A stretch of DNA of 38,995 nt. Origin: Pirellula sp. (GTDB taxonomy: Bacteria > Planctomycetota > Planctomycetia > Pirellulales > Pirellulaceae). The stretch covers positions 1 to 38,995 of the forward strand of contig JAIPFP010000028.1 in the NCBI GenBank assembly GCA_021736575.1, in the 5' to 3' direction. The notes beneath the pieces are model-generated. The model made no database searches. It saw only the letters and a program-made list of their open reading frames with translations, and was not told where the DNA came from. This document shows, piece by piece, positions 1 through 7,116 of this stretch (position 1 is the stretch's first letter; each line of letters opens with the position of its first letter). The position numbers were made by a program, and so were the translations under genes.

Positions 1-144
1 TACTTGACCACTCCCACCGGCTTGGATCGTCACATTGTTGGCCGTCGTGAGAAAGCCCGCCGAAGCGACTAATGGCCAGCCGGCACCCATCACCAAAAAA
101 GCCAAGATCGCGATCCACCGACCAACGCCTACGCTGCGACACAT
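1..144 (-). CDS. N-terminal part of an exported protein (cut by window edge)
   Basis: Read on the minus strand from the ATG at 144, this gives 48 codons with no stop before the left edge. Residues 1-30 form a classic Sec signal peptide: a short basic start (Arg4, Arg9), a hydrophobic core (IAILAFLVMGAGWPL) and a probable Ala-X-Ala cleavage site near VASAG. The mature start (FLTTANNVTIQAGGSGQV) is Ser/Thr/Gly/Asn-rich, as in planctomycete surface or PEP-CTERM-type proteins, but too little is present to name a family. A good ribosome binding site (AGGATGAGG) lies about 4 bases upstream of the ATG. The function is unknown; only export is supported. Confidence 0.6.
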   Translation of the reverse strand, partial: MCRSVGVGRWIAILAFLVMGAGWPLVASAGFLTTANNVTIQAGGSGQV

Positions 145-380
145 AAGTACCTCATCCTTTAATCTGGATTTATTGCTCTTTGCATCCTTGCCCATGCCTG
201 AAAAAACGGACACCCCGACCCTCCGGTTCCTTGATGGGCTGCGTTTCTAATTGCCGCCCCCCCCCTTACGCAAGCGAAAATGGCCTGCAAAGCGGGAAAT
301 CCGTCACAAAAGGGAATCTATATTTTCCTGGATGCGCAGATCCAAAAACGCTGTCACGGCGGTGAATGCGACTGTTATTG

Positions 381-430
381 CACCTAGCGTGCACCTAACG
401 CGGGAACCTAACACCTAACGGCACCTAACG
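381..430. repeat. Short irregular tandem repeat, unit near CACCTAACG
   Basis: The unit CACCTAACG (one copy CACCTAGCG) occurs at 381-389, 392-400, 412-420 and 422-430 with slightly uneven spacing. It is a simple-sequence expansion with no visible promoter or protein-binding context. Confidence 0.7.
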
Positions 431-458
431 AGGCCACCCACCTACTATTCCAATCACC

Positions 459-529
459 GTAGCATGGGCCTCCGAGCCCGTGCGTTATTTGCTAAGTGAG
501 CCTCGCACGGGCTCAGAGGCCCATGCTAC
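459..529. repeat. 26-bp inverted repeat (long hairpin)
   Basis: The arm at 459-484 pairs with 504-529 with one mismatch, around a 19-base loop. The arm contains GCATGGGCCTC and AGCCCGTGCG. RNA from either strand would form a strong hairpin, but no T-run follows, so it is better called a dispersed palindromic repeat than a terminator. Confidence 0.8.
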
Positions 530-601
530 CAAGCACATAACGGGGCCATCCCTCAAATTGGTCGACAAGCATTGATGGGTGGCGCCACGGAGCCCCCCCA
601 C

Positions 602-710
602 AAGTCGTTCCCGCGCAGGCGGGAATCCAGTGCATAAGTCGTTCCCGCGCAGGCGGGAATCCAGTGGAGTGCGAGTGATGACTGGGTTCCCGCCTGCGCG
701 GGAATGACGA
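602..710. repeat. Two direct and one inverted copy of a CGTTCCCGCGCAGGCGGGAA palindrome
   Basis: Direct copies lie at 602-632 and 636-666, and an inverted copy at about 681-710. Each contains the small palindrome CCCGCGCAGGCGGG. This sequence is a very widespread bacterial dispersed repeat that is often mis-annotated as coding. The head-to-tail plus inverted arrangement fits repeated insertion of a REP-like unit. Confidence 0.8.
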
Positions 711-757
711 ACTAATGGGAAGCTCATCCGCAGCCCCAAGGGGGCGAACTGGGATAG

Positions 758-776
758 CCCAGGGCAACGCCCTGGG
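758..776. repeat. Palindrome CCCAGGGCAACGCCCTGGG
   Basis: A perfect 8-bp stem with a 3-base loop. Half of the same motif recurs next to two longer dispersed elements in this window: CCCAGGGCGTTGCCCT at 864-879 and TTGCCCTGGGC at about 21208-21218. It therefore seems to travel with that element. Confidence 0.7.
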
Positions 777-875
777 TTCGATGTCCAAGATCCTCCCAAG
801 CTCTGAAAGGGCGGGACCATGTTTGTGCCGCCCCTTCAGGGCTTGATGAGATGACGACGCGATCCCAGGGCGTTG

Positions 876-1036
876 CCCTCATCTTTACCCACATTTCGCA
901 GCACGCAAGACTCGAAATCCCAACGAATTTGCGTGACCCCCAACGCGTTTTCTCCCCCTCGCCCCGCTTCGGGGAGAGGCTCTCCCCGAGACCAGGGCGA
1001 GGGGAGCAAGATCAAAAGATGTGGGTAAACATGAGG
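876..1036. repeat. MITE-like dispersed element, copy 1
   Basis: It begins CCCTCATCTTTACCCACA (876-893) and ends with the near-complement GATGTGGGTAAACATGAGG (1018-1036), giving terminal inverted repeats of about 17 bp with one mismatch. The interior contains a second palindrome of CTCCCC/GGGGAG type. A second well-bounded copy lies at 21067-21204 and a left-truncated one at about 16838-17069. No coding capacity is seen. Confidence 0.75.
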
Positions 1037-1092
1037 CGCGATCGCCCATGGATTCACGAGCGAGCTCGTGCCACGCGATAGTAACCCGTGCC

Positions 1093-1132
1093 CGTAAGTG
1101 AGGAACCTGCGAAATTGTCCCTAGCTTACGCG
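1093..1132. repeat. 40-bp hairpin repeat, copy 1
   Basis: The sequence is CGTAAGTGAGGAAC, a spacer, then GTCCCTAGCTTACG, forming an imperfect stem-loop. A cleaner copy occurs at 9668-9706 just upstream of the split tRNA. It is an intergenic palindromic repeat of unknown role. Confidence 0.75.
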
Positions 1133-1173
1133 TCGAGTTATGAATCACAGCCTAGGAGCGAAAGACGACGAAT

Positions 1174-2169
1174 CTAAGTCATGCGAAAGACCCTGGCCAG
1201 CGTCAAGGTTGGAATCGCTAGGCCACACACGATCATTCCCGGTGTGCTACCCGCAAACTGCAACGCAATCGCAGCATCCAAAAAGATGATACTCAAAATC
1301 GCTTGTTTTATCGCCGGAATCAAGGTCCTGACTCCAGGATCTCGAACCGAAAGGACGGCACGTCGAAGCCACGGAACCATGAGCAAGCCAATCAAGATCG
1401 GGTAGAGGCTCCTCGGATCAAGTCGCAGCGCTCGGTCCCTAGCCCACAACGGACCCCTAGCCCACAACGGACAGACAGAAATAGCCACAATTCCTAGAAC
1501 GCTGATCATCCATGCGATGGCCAATCGCGTTGACGACTGGTCTACTAGCGATTCTCTACGGGCGGCAAGCGTAATTCCCATCACGAATCCGACGTGCCCA
1601 AATACCGCAACGGCGATGACGATCCAATCCGAGTCACTCGGCCAAAAAAGGCACCAGCCGAGTGAAATTCCAAGAAGCAAATTGAGTCCTCGACACATCC
1701 CCATCAGCAGCGGTCCAAAAATGGTTGCCTTTAATCTGCTGTCGTAGGCGGCAATCACCATCGCCAATAGCGAACCGATTCCAACCACCAACCATTTGCT
1801 TGGGTTGCGAGTGGACGCATTGCTCGGGTCAGGTAACAAATACGAGGAGACACCAGCGAGGAGTATTCCCGTGAACAAGAGCATCCATCCTGCGATCGCC
1901 GCAGTTTGAATGTCGATGCGACCATCTACGAGGGGTCCCTTGCGACGCTGAATTCGGTCTGCTTCGATATCGTGGACATCGTTTAGCACCATTCCGGCCC
2001 AGTAGAAGCAAACCGACGCCGAGCACATCAACAGAAGCGATACCGCGATTCCATCGCTTGCAAACCAAGGGCCTACGGCAATCGAAAAGCCTGCGAGCAC
2101 ATCGGCACAAGCGGTTAGTGTATTTGGAACACGAACCAGTTGAGCCCACGCGCGAATGCGAGTGTGCAT
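1174..2169 (-). CDS. UbiA-family membrane prenyltransferase (EboC-like)
   Basis: A 331-aa polytopic membrane protein of the UbiA family, which transfers polyprenyl or similar groups to an aromatic or polar acceptor in the membrane. The first Asp-rich motif is N63-D64-V-H-D67-I-E-A-D71, followed by RKGPLVDGRI (77-85), the equivalent of the family's RPLxxGxI. The second motif region carries Y142-D143 and K147, followed by a Gly/Leu-rich helix. At least seven hydrophobic segments are visible. The opening LVRVPNTLTACADVLAG resembles the EboC-type subgroup rather than ubiquinone UbiA; that assignment is from memory of the family. The gene starts 10 bases after the stop of the SUMF1-like gene, so the two probably form one transcript. 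No quinone genes lie nearby, so the substrate is unknown. Confidence 0.85.
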   Translation of the reverse strand: MHTRIRAWAQLVRVPNTLTACADVLAGFSIAVGPWFASDGIAVSLLLMCSASVCFYWAGMVLNDVHDIEADRIQRRKGPLVDGRIDIQTAAIAGWMLLFTGILLAGVSSYLLPDPSNASTRNPSKWLVVGIGSLLAMVIAAYDSRLKATIFGPLLMGMCRGLNLLLGISLGWCLFWPSDSDWIVIAVAVFGHVGFVMGITLAARRESLVDQSSTRLAIAWMISVLGIVAISVCPLWARGPLWARDRALRLDPRSLYPILIGLLMVPWLRRAVLSVRDPGVRTLIPAIKQAILSIIFLDAAIALQFAGSTPGMIVCGLAIPTLTLARVFRMT

Positions 2170-2179
2170 GATATTCAGC

Positions 2180-3388
2180 TTATTTCTTGCGTTGGAATTC
2201 CTTGACCAACTCTGGAACCGAAATTCCTTGTGCTCCGCGCCCCTCGTTCAACCGAGCATTGACGTCTTCGCGAATCGTTTCCACATCGATTTCCCAGAAT
2301 TTGGTTAGCATTTCTTTCGAGAGAGGCGTGGCAGACCGAACAAGTCTCATTCCAACCATGCGAGCGGGATCAGAAGTGTACCACCATGGACTCAATGGAA
2401 CGTTTGGATCTTCGATCTTCCATTCGACATCAACGGAACCCATTCGAACAGCGGATCGAACCCGTTCTGCCGAGTCTTGCCAGCCCCCGCCCCGCACGCA
2501 GCGCGAGTCCGCTTCGGTGGGCCAGTGTGTGCCAGCAAGACCAGCAAAGGATTTGCCCCCTAGATCCCCAAAGCCCTTTGAGGAGAACTGGTCTATGGTC
2601 CATTCCCAAACATTACCGTGCATGTCGTGCAAGCCAAATGCGTTGGGGGCTTTGCTACCAACTTTGGCGGAACCCATTCCAGCGTTTTCCGAGTAGACCG
2701 CATACTTATCCAATTCTTCTACTTTATCTCCGAAGCAGTAGGCGGACTTGGAACCGCCGCGAGCAGCGTACTCCCATTCCGCTTCGGTTGGGAGTCGATA
2801 CTGAACCCCTGTCAGGCCGCTCAACCATTTTGTGTATTGTTTGGCCGCGTATTGAGTCATTGTCACGGCGGGCTGTTGCGGGTCGTCACCATGCTCATAG
2901 GTATGACTAGGATCGTAAAGCGGTGTTGGTACGGTCACCGCATCGACTCCATTCGATTCCGTTACTTGTCGAATGCCGGAAGAAGAGAGGTCTTTAAACA
3001 CTCGATAGCAACGCATGAACGTTTGGTACTCGGCCCAGGTCAACTCGGTTTTGGCCATCCAAAATGGTTCGAGTTGGACTTTGAATTGGGGGCCCTCGTC
3101 TTCGCTGTGCCCCGCCTCGCTTGCTGGTGAACCTATCTCGACACTCCCGCCAGGAACAGGAATCATTTCGAATTTAATGTTGGTACGTTCTAATGATTCT
3201 GTGTAGGGAACCATGTATCCCCCTTTGCCATCGAGGAGAGGGACGAAGGGGCCGCTCTCCGGCTTGGTTCGGCTTATTCCAGGCAACTCCTTAGCTGTCG
3301 CCTCTTGCGCCTCGGTTGGTGCAGTGAGCGTCGAGACCCAAAGCAAGCTGCAGCATAGACAATACAGCGAAGATATGCGGGATTTCAT
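2180..3388 (-). CDS. Exported SUMF1/FGE-fold protein lacking the FGE cysteines
   Basis: A 402-aa protein with a signal peptide (about residues 1-28) and a formylglycine-generating-enzyme (SUMF1) fold at roughly 70-355. Family landmarks are IPVPGG (76-81), SEDEGPQFKV, RLPTEAEWEYAARGG (198-212), GNVWEW (258-263), RGGGW (299-303) and GMRLVR (346-351). In true FGE the region after RGGSW carries the two cysteines that oxidise the sulfatase cysteine; here it reads GWQDSAERVRSAVR with no Cys. Sulfatase-activating activity is therefore unlikely, and this looks like one of the many planctomycete SUMF1-scaffold proteins used for other, mostly unknown, periplasmic or surface roles. It is the first gene of a unit with the UbiA gene downstream. 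A C-terminal helical tail (about 355-402) lies outside the domain. Confidence 0.85.
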   Translation of the reverse strand: MKSRISSLYCLCCSLLWVSTLTAPTEAQEATAKELPGISRTKPESGPFVPLLDGKGGYMVPYTESLERTNIKFEMIPVPGGSVEIGSPASEAGHSEDEGPQFKVQLEPFWMAKTELTWAEYQTFMRCYRVFKDLSSSGIRQVTESNGVDAVTVPTPLYDPSHTYEHGDDPQQPAVTMTQYAAKQYTKWLSGLTGVQYRLPTEAEWEYAARGGSKSAYCFGDKVEELDKYAVYSENAGMGSAKVGSKAPNAFGLHDMHGNVWEWTIDQFSSKGFGDLGGKSFAGLAGTHWPTEADSRCVRGGGWQDSAERVRSAVRMGSVDVEWKIEDPNVPLSPWWYTSDPARMVGMRLVRSATPLSKEMLTKFWEIDVETIREDVNARLNEGRGAQGISVPELVKEFQRKK

Positions 3389-3577
3389 ACTTTAATCGTT
3401 GAGAGTAAGAGGAACCAATTCAAGGCCATTTAGAGTAACCGGAAACTGTCAGAAAGCAAAATGGGGAATCCGAGCGAATGAGTGTCTAGGTAAAGAACTT
3501 AAGTCCAAACCAGTCAGTACAATGGGTTCCACTATGGCGTTTTGACGGTTTTTTTCGTTGTGGAGTCAACGCGTATC

Positions 3578-4597
3578 ATGATGATCGTTCGAGAAGTGGG
3601 GACCGAAGACCTCGATGCGTTGTGGGATTTGATTGGCCAAGCCAATTTGGGGATGACCTCCCTCAAAATCGATAAGGAGCAGTTGGCTGACCGGATCGAG
3701 CGTTCGCATTTCGCATTCCGACGCACAAACGAGCGGGCCGAAGGGGCCCCGTATGTTCTTGTGATGCAAGATACAGAGACGGGGGCTCTAGTGGGAACCT
3801 CATGCATTTTTTCGAAAACGGGGGGATTTGAGCCGTTTTATGCTTACCGTATCGTTTCTGAAGTTATTTATTGTGAACGACTTAAGCTAACGAATGAAAC
3901 GCATTCACTACACCTAGTCAAAATCCACAACGGCCCGACCGAGATCGGAAGCCTTTTTTTGCTTCCAGAGTATCGAGGTCGAGGATGCGGCAAACTGCTT
4001 AGTATGTCGCGGTTCGCATACATGGCTGCCCACCCGAAACGTTTCGCATCGCACACCATTGCAGAGATGCGCGGAAATATTGGGAACGACGATTCGTGCC
4101 CCTTTTGGGAAGCGATAGGAGCACATTTCTTTAAAATCGATTTCCCGAGTGCGGATTCTTTGTCGATGATTGATAAGCAATTCATCGAGGATCTGATGCC
4201 CCGGTATCCTATTTACTTGGAATTGCTCCCCAAGGATGCGGTCGATAGCATTGGCCTGGTTCACGATCAGACAAAGCCAGCGCTTGCTATGCTTGAAGCT
4301 CAAGGGTTTGCAAGAAACGGTCTGATCGATATTTTCGATGGGGGGCCCGTTGTTGAGTGCAAAACGGAGGACATCGCGGCGATTCGGCGATCGCGACCGT
4401 ACAGGCTGGCGCATGGGAACGAATTCACGAATTCGATTGAGAATCGGAGAATGGAGCGTTGCATCGTTTCGACTTCAAAATCGCCCTTCGTTTCGATTCA
4501 ATGCGACCTACAAATCGCAAACGATTGCGTGATGATCGATCCGATATGCGTCGAGGCCCTTGGATGCAAACCAGGTGTCACGGTTTGGGTCACGTAA
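3578..4597 (+). CDS. astA: Arginine N-succinyltransferase (AstA family)
   Basis: AstA transfers succinyl from succinyl-CoA to the alpha-amino group of arginine, the first step of the AST arginine catabolic pathway. The protein follows the family closely: it opens MMIVREVGTEDLDALWDL, then has TGALVGTSCI, EPFYAYRI, the GNAT-like acyl-CoA segment SLFLLPEYRGRGCGKLLS, IAEMRG, FWEAIGAHFFKIDF, LMPRYPIYLELLP and GFARNGLIDIFDGGP. I chose the ATG at 3578 (alternative 3581) because family members begin just before this I/V-R segment. A frame continues upstream to a TTG at 3542, but the GGAG at 3562-3565 lies between the two and serves the ATG. The last 60 or so residues are less family-like. No other AST genes (astB, C, D, E) are nearby, so a role other than full arginine breakdown is possible. 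Confidence 0.85.
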   Translation: MMIVREVGTEDLDALWDLIGQANLGMTSLKIDKEQLADRIERSHFAFRRTNERAEGAPYVLVMQDTETGALVGTSCIFSKTGGFEPFYAYRIVSEVIYCERLKLTNETHSLHLVKIHNGPTEIGSLFLLPEYRGRGCGKLLSMSRFAYMAAHPKRFASHTIAEMRGNIGNDDSCPFWEAIGAHFFKIDFPSADSLSMIDKQFIEDLMPRYPIYLELLPKDAVDSIGLVHDQTKPALAMLEAQGFARNGLIDIFDGGPVVECKTEDIAAIRRSRPYRLAHGNEFTNSIENRRMERCIVSTSKSPFVSIQCDLQIANDCVMIDPICVEALGCKPGVTVWVT

Positions 4598-4626
4598 GAA
4601 TGTTGCCATAAAGCCATAGGTAGACC

Positions 4627-4965
4627 ATGCGATTGTTTGAAGGTACTCCGTTTGACATTCCACCCAAGTGCCATCTTTGCGGCCGACTTGATAGCGAATG
4701 CACTTGTTCGGCCGAGATGAAAGCAAGAGTTGCTCCCGAAAAGCAGATTGCTACATTGCGACTCGAAAAACGCAAAAAAGGTAAAATCGTAACAGTCATT
4801 TGCGGGTTGACCGAAGTGGCAAACGACTTACCCGATGTGCTGACCAAGTTGAAAAACGCATGCGGTGCTGGTGGAACGATCGAAGGGGATTTGCTAGAAA
4901 TCCAAGGGGATCACCTTAGGAGAATTCGCGACCAGCTCACCCAAATGGGCTACAGGGTCAAATAG
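4627..4965 (+). CDS. SUI1/YciH-type translation initiation factor homologue
   Basis: A 112-aa protein whose second half is a SUI1 (eIF1-like) domain: RKKGKIVTVICGL, then LPDVLTKLKNACGAGGTIEG and IRDQLTQMGYRVK at the C-terminus. In bacteria these YciH proteins bind the small ribosomal subunit and may influence start-codon fidelity. The N-terminus adds a small Cys cluster, C15-H-L-C18 and C25-T-C27, probably a zinc site; comparable N-terminal cysteines occur in some bacterial and archaeal members. It follows astA by 29 bases and may be co-transcribed. Start ATG 4627 has TAGG about 7 bases upstream. Confidence 0.88.
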   Translation: MRLFEGTPFDIPPKCHLCGRLDSECTCSAEMKARVAPEKQIATLRLEKRKKGKIVTVICGLTEVANDLPDVLTKLKNACGAGGTIEGDLLEIQGDHLRRIRDQLTQMGYRVK

Positions 4966-5135
4966 TCCCCTGCGAGCGAGAGTATTGCTACGACTGATTT
5001 TGCCAAGGCTCCAGCAATTGTTTCCAAGCAAAGATCCTTTTGAACGAATGAAACGGTGCCCGCGTACCTGTTCACGCGGTCTCGATGGAATGTTAACCGA
5101 ACTCGTTCGAGTTTGGAGATATTCCACCGTGTCCT

Positions 5136-5155
5136 CCGAAGTCGCACGACTTCGG
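5136..5155. repeat. Short perfect hairpin between SUI1 and the next gene
   Basis: CCGAAGTCG and CGACTTCGG are separated by two bases, giving a 9-bp stem. No T-run follows. It is a small dispersed palindrome and may slow transcription, but terminator function is not shown. Confidence 0.6.
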
Positions 5156-5221
5156 CTACAGATAGTGTGAGTCGCTTGTTCGACTCGACATTTTTATGCT
5201 TCAAAAGGCAAGTGACAAACG

Positions 5222-5611
5222 ATGAAAAGAAATCTGCGAAAGTGGTTACCAACGGTACTGTTGTCTGGACTTCTCGTTGGTGTGGCAATTGCCAGCAATT
5301 TGCGAATGTCATCACCATCGAGTTCGCCAAATACGCAAGACGATGTTATGCTTGGGGCAGGGCAAGCGGAATCGATAGCATTGCCAGAAAGACGAACGGT
5401 TAGAAGACCGCCTCGGCCGTCGGAAGCTCCCGTCGATCAATCATTTTCCGCATTGCCAATCCCCGTAGAAATAGAATCGAATGCCGCGCTCGACGAACGA
5501 CAAGCAATACTGGATGAACAACTTCGCACGCGTGAATCGGAAAGACGTGAGCGACTAAAGCCCAAGGCAAGGAACACGGAACGAATACCTTCAACCTTGC
5601 TTGATGGTTGA
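5222..5611 (+). CDS. Small membrane-anchored hypothetical protein
   Basis: A 129-aa protein with a basic start (MKRNLRKW), one hydrophobic segment at about 8-25 (LPTVLLSGLLVGVAIAS) and a soluble, mostly disordered tail. The tail contains a Pro/Arg patch (RRTVRRPPRPSEAP) and a charged helical stretch near 95-118 (DERQAILDEQLRTRESERR). It is an inner-membrane-anchored or exported protein by topology; no family is recognised. AAGGCAAG lies about 8 bases before the ATG. The stop codon falls inside an 18-bp tandem duplication, so the present C-terminus may be recent. Confidence 0.55.
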   Translation: MKRNLRKWLPTVLLSGLLVGVAIASNLRMSSPSSSPNTQDDVMLGAGQAESIALPERRTVRRPPRPSEAPVDQSFSALPIPVEIESNAALDERQAILDEQLRTRESERRERLKPKARNTERIPSTLLDG

Positions 5612-5633
5612 ACACTGCTTGATGGTTGAACAC
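5598..5633. repeat. Perfect 18-bp tandem duplication
   Basis: TGCTTGATGGTTGAACAC occurs twice back to back (5598-5615, 5616-5633), spanning the stop codon of the upstream small gene (TGA 5609-5611). It is probably a replication-slippage duplication. Confidence 0.85.
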
Positions 5634-5790
5634 TGGGGACAACCAAAGCCGGACGCCCTCAACCGAGTCCAACACTTTAATTGATCGAAGTGTGTTACAG
5701 TCCATTGCATTGGAATGGGATTACGTCCATTCTCTGGTAGCCCCCCCACTAAGACGTGAAGCTAGATTCACGTACGCGGAAGATATTGCA

Positions 5791-7116
5791 ATGCGATCAC
5801 ACGATCCGTCGGACAAGCGATCACCACGGAAGCCGCTCCCTCGCTCCGTTTGGATATTGAGTCTCGTATCATTCTTTGCTGACGTATCAAGCGAGATGAT
5901 GTATCCATTGCTACCGCTCTTCCTTATGTCCGTCCTCAATTCCTCTAAGACGCAATTAGGTGCGATGGAGGGTGGGGCGGTGCTAATTGTGGCACTCATG
6001 TCGGCAGTTGCGGGATTTCGCAGCGACCGCAAGGGGAAACGCGGAGGGCGAGTACCTTGGATTCGTTGGGGATATGGACTGCCGGTTGCTGGCAAAACCC
6101 TGATTGCCCTAGCCTCTGCGTGGCCGCTGGTGCTCTGCGGAAGATTGCTCGACCGATTTGGCAAAGGCCTTCGCGGAGCGCCTCGCGATGCTTTGATCGC
6201 AGATGCGGTTAGTGAGGATCAGCGGGGGCGGGCATTTGGGTTGCACCGAGCTTTTGACACGGGAGGAGCACTCTTGGGTGTGTTGCTTTCTGCCTTCCTT
6301 TTATGGTGGCTTACCGGCTCACCGCAAACAACCAATGCCAGCGATGCGTTGAGCCGAGCGGCCGAGACGCCAGTCTGGGTTTATCGCGCCATATTTGGCG
6401 TAGCTGCGATACTGGGGCTTGCATCCTGGTTGTTGACTTTTGTCGTGCAAGAGTCGCCTCCAATACCGGCGGAGGGGTCACAAGGCGGTACAACGGACCA
6501 AACGGGCAGCAAGCCGGACGCGACGTTAGCAAAGAAGGGACAAACTTGGTTCAATCTGCCCTATTCGTATTGGGTTGTTCTTGCATCGTTGGTTTTGTTC
6601 TCGCTCGCCAACAGCAGTGATACTTTTCTTCTACTCAGAGCTCGTGATTTGGGGTACTCGCCCTGGGCGATCGTCTTGGTGTATGCACTATACAATGTGA
6701 CTTACTCCGCGATCTCGTACCCAATCGGCGTCTTAAGCGACAGGATAGGTCGATGGCGAATCATTGCAATCGGTTGGCTAATCTATGCGATGGTCTACGC
6801 TGGCATTGCTTGGCTACCCATCTCGTATGCTTGGGGAATGTGGCCACTCATGGCGATCTATGGCGTCTACATGGCGTTAACGGATGGAGTCGGCAAAGCC
6901 TTGATTGCTGACCATGCACCTCGTGAATTACGCGGGAGGGCGATGGGGCTTTTCTACGCATTGACGGGATTGACCACGTTCATCGCCAGTCTTTTGGTCG
7001 GCGTCGTATGGGATTACTATGGCTCGACCGCTGCGTTGATGATTGGCGCAGGCTTTGCAATCCTAGCTCTATTGGGACTCGCGATCACGCATCGGTATGT
7101 CGCTGTTAGTGACTGA
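5791..7116 (+). CDS. Major facilitator superfamily (MFS) transporter
   Basis: A 441-aa, 12-helix carrier. The start of helix 1 reads SLVSFFADVSSEMMYPLLPLFL, and the loop after helices 4-5 carries DRFGKGLRGAPRDALIAD, a signature of a bacterial MFS subgroup of unknown substrate. The second half has the matching loop PIGVLSDRIGRWR. A hydrophilic central loop (about 225-260) separates the two six-helix bundles. The frame is open back to a TTG at 5626, but the upstream part is not membrane-like; ATG 5791 has GGAAG 8 bases upstream and begins just before helix 1. Its last 11 bases overlap the end of the convergent DNase I-fold gene. The transported solute cannot be deduced. Confidence 0.85.
   Translation: MRSHDPSDKRSPRKPLPRSVWILSLVSFFADVSSEMMYPLLPLFLMSVLNSSKTQLGAMEGGAVLIVALMSAVAGFRSDRKGKRGGRVPWIRWGYGLPVAGKTLIALASAWPLVLCGRLLDRFGKGLRGAPRDALIADAVSEDQRGRAFGLHRAFDTGGALLGVLLSAFLLWWLTGSPQTTNASDALSRAAETPVWVYRAIFGVAAILGLASWLLTFVVQESPPIPAEGSQGGTTDQTGSKPDATLAKKGQTWFNLPYSYWVVLASLVLFSLANSSDTFLLLRARDLGYSPWAIVLVYALYNVTYSAISYPIGVLSDRIGRWRIIAIGWLIYAMVYAGIAWLPISYAWGMWPLMAIYGVYMALTDGVGKALIADHAPRELRGRAMGLFYALTGLTTFIASLLVGVVWDYYGSTAALMIGAGFAILALLGLAITHRYVAVSD

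Larger units (their letters stand above)
145..1173. other. Intergenic repeat-rich stretch, no gene seen
   Basis: About 1 kb between two minus-strand genes. It holds at least five kinds of short repeat, listed separately, packed side by side. Open frames here only read through palindromes and have no credible start or family. It behaves like a repeat sink rather than a coding region. Confidence 0.6.

Noticed and set aside
459-529. Rho-independent terminator
   Set aside because: The stem is strong but no T-run follows on either strand and no gene ends nearby; better described as a dispersed palindrome.
485-820. Open frame containing a RHSRAGGNPV-type peptide
   Set aside because: It is a translation of the CGTTCCCGCGCAGGCGGGAA repeats and neighbouring palindromes; this peptide is a well-known artefact of dispersed repeats.
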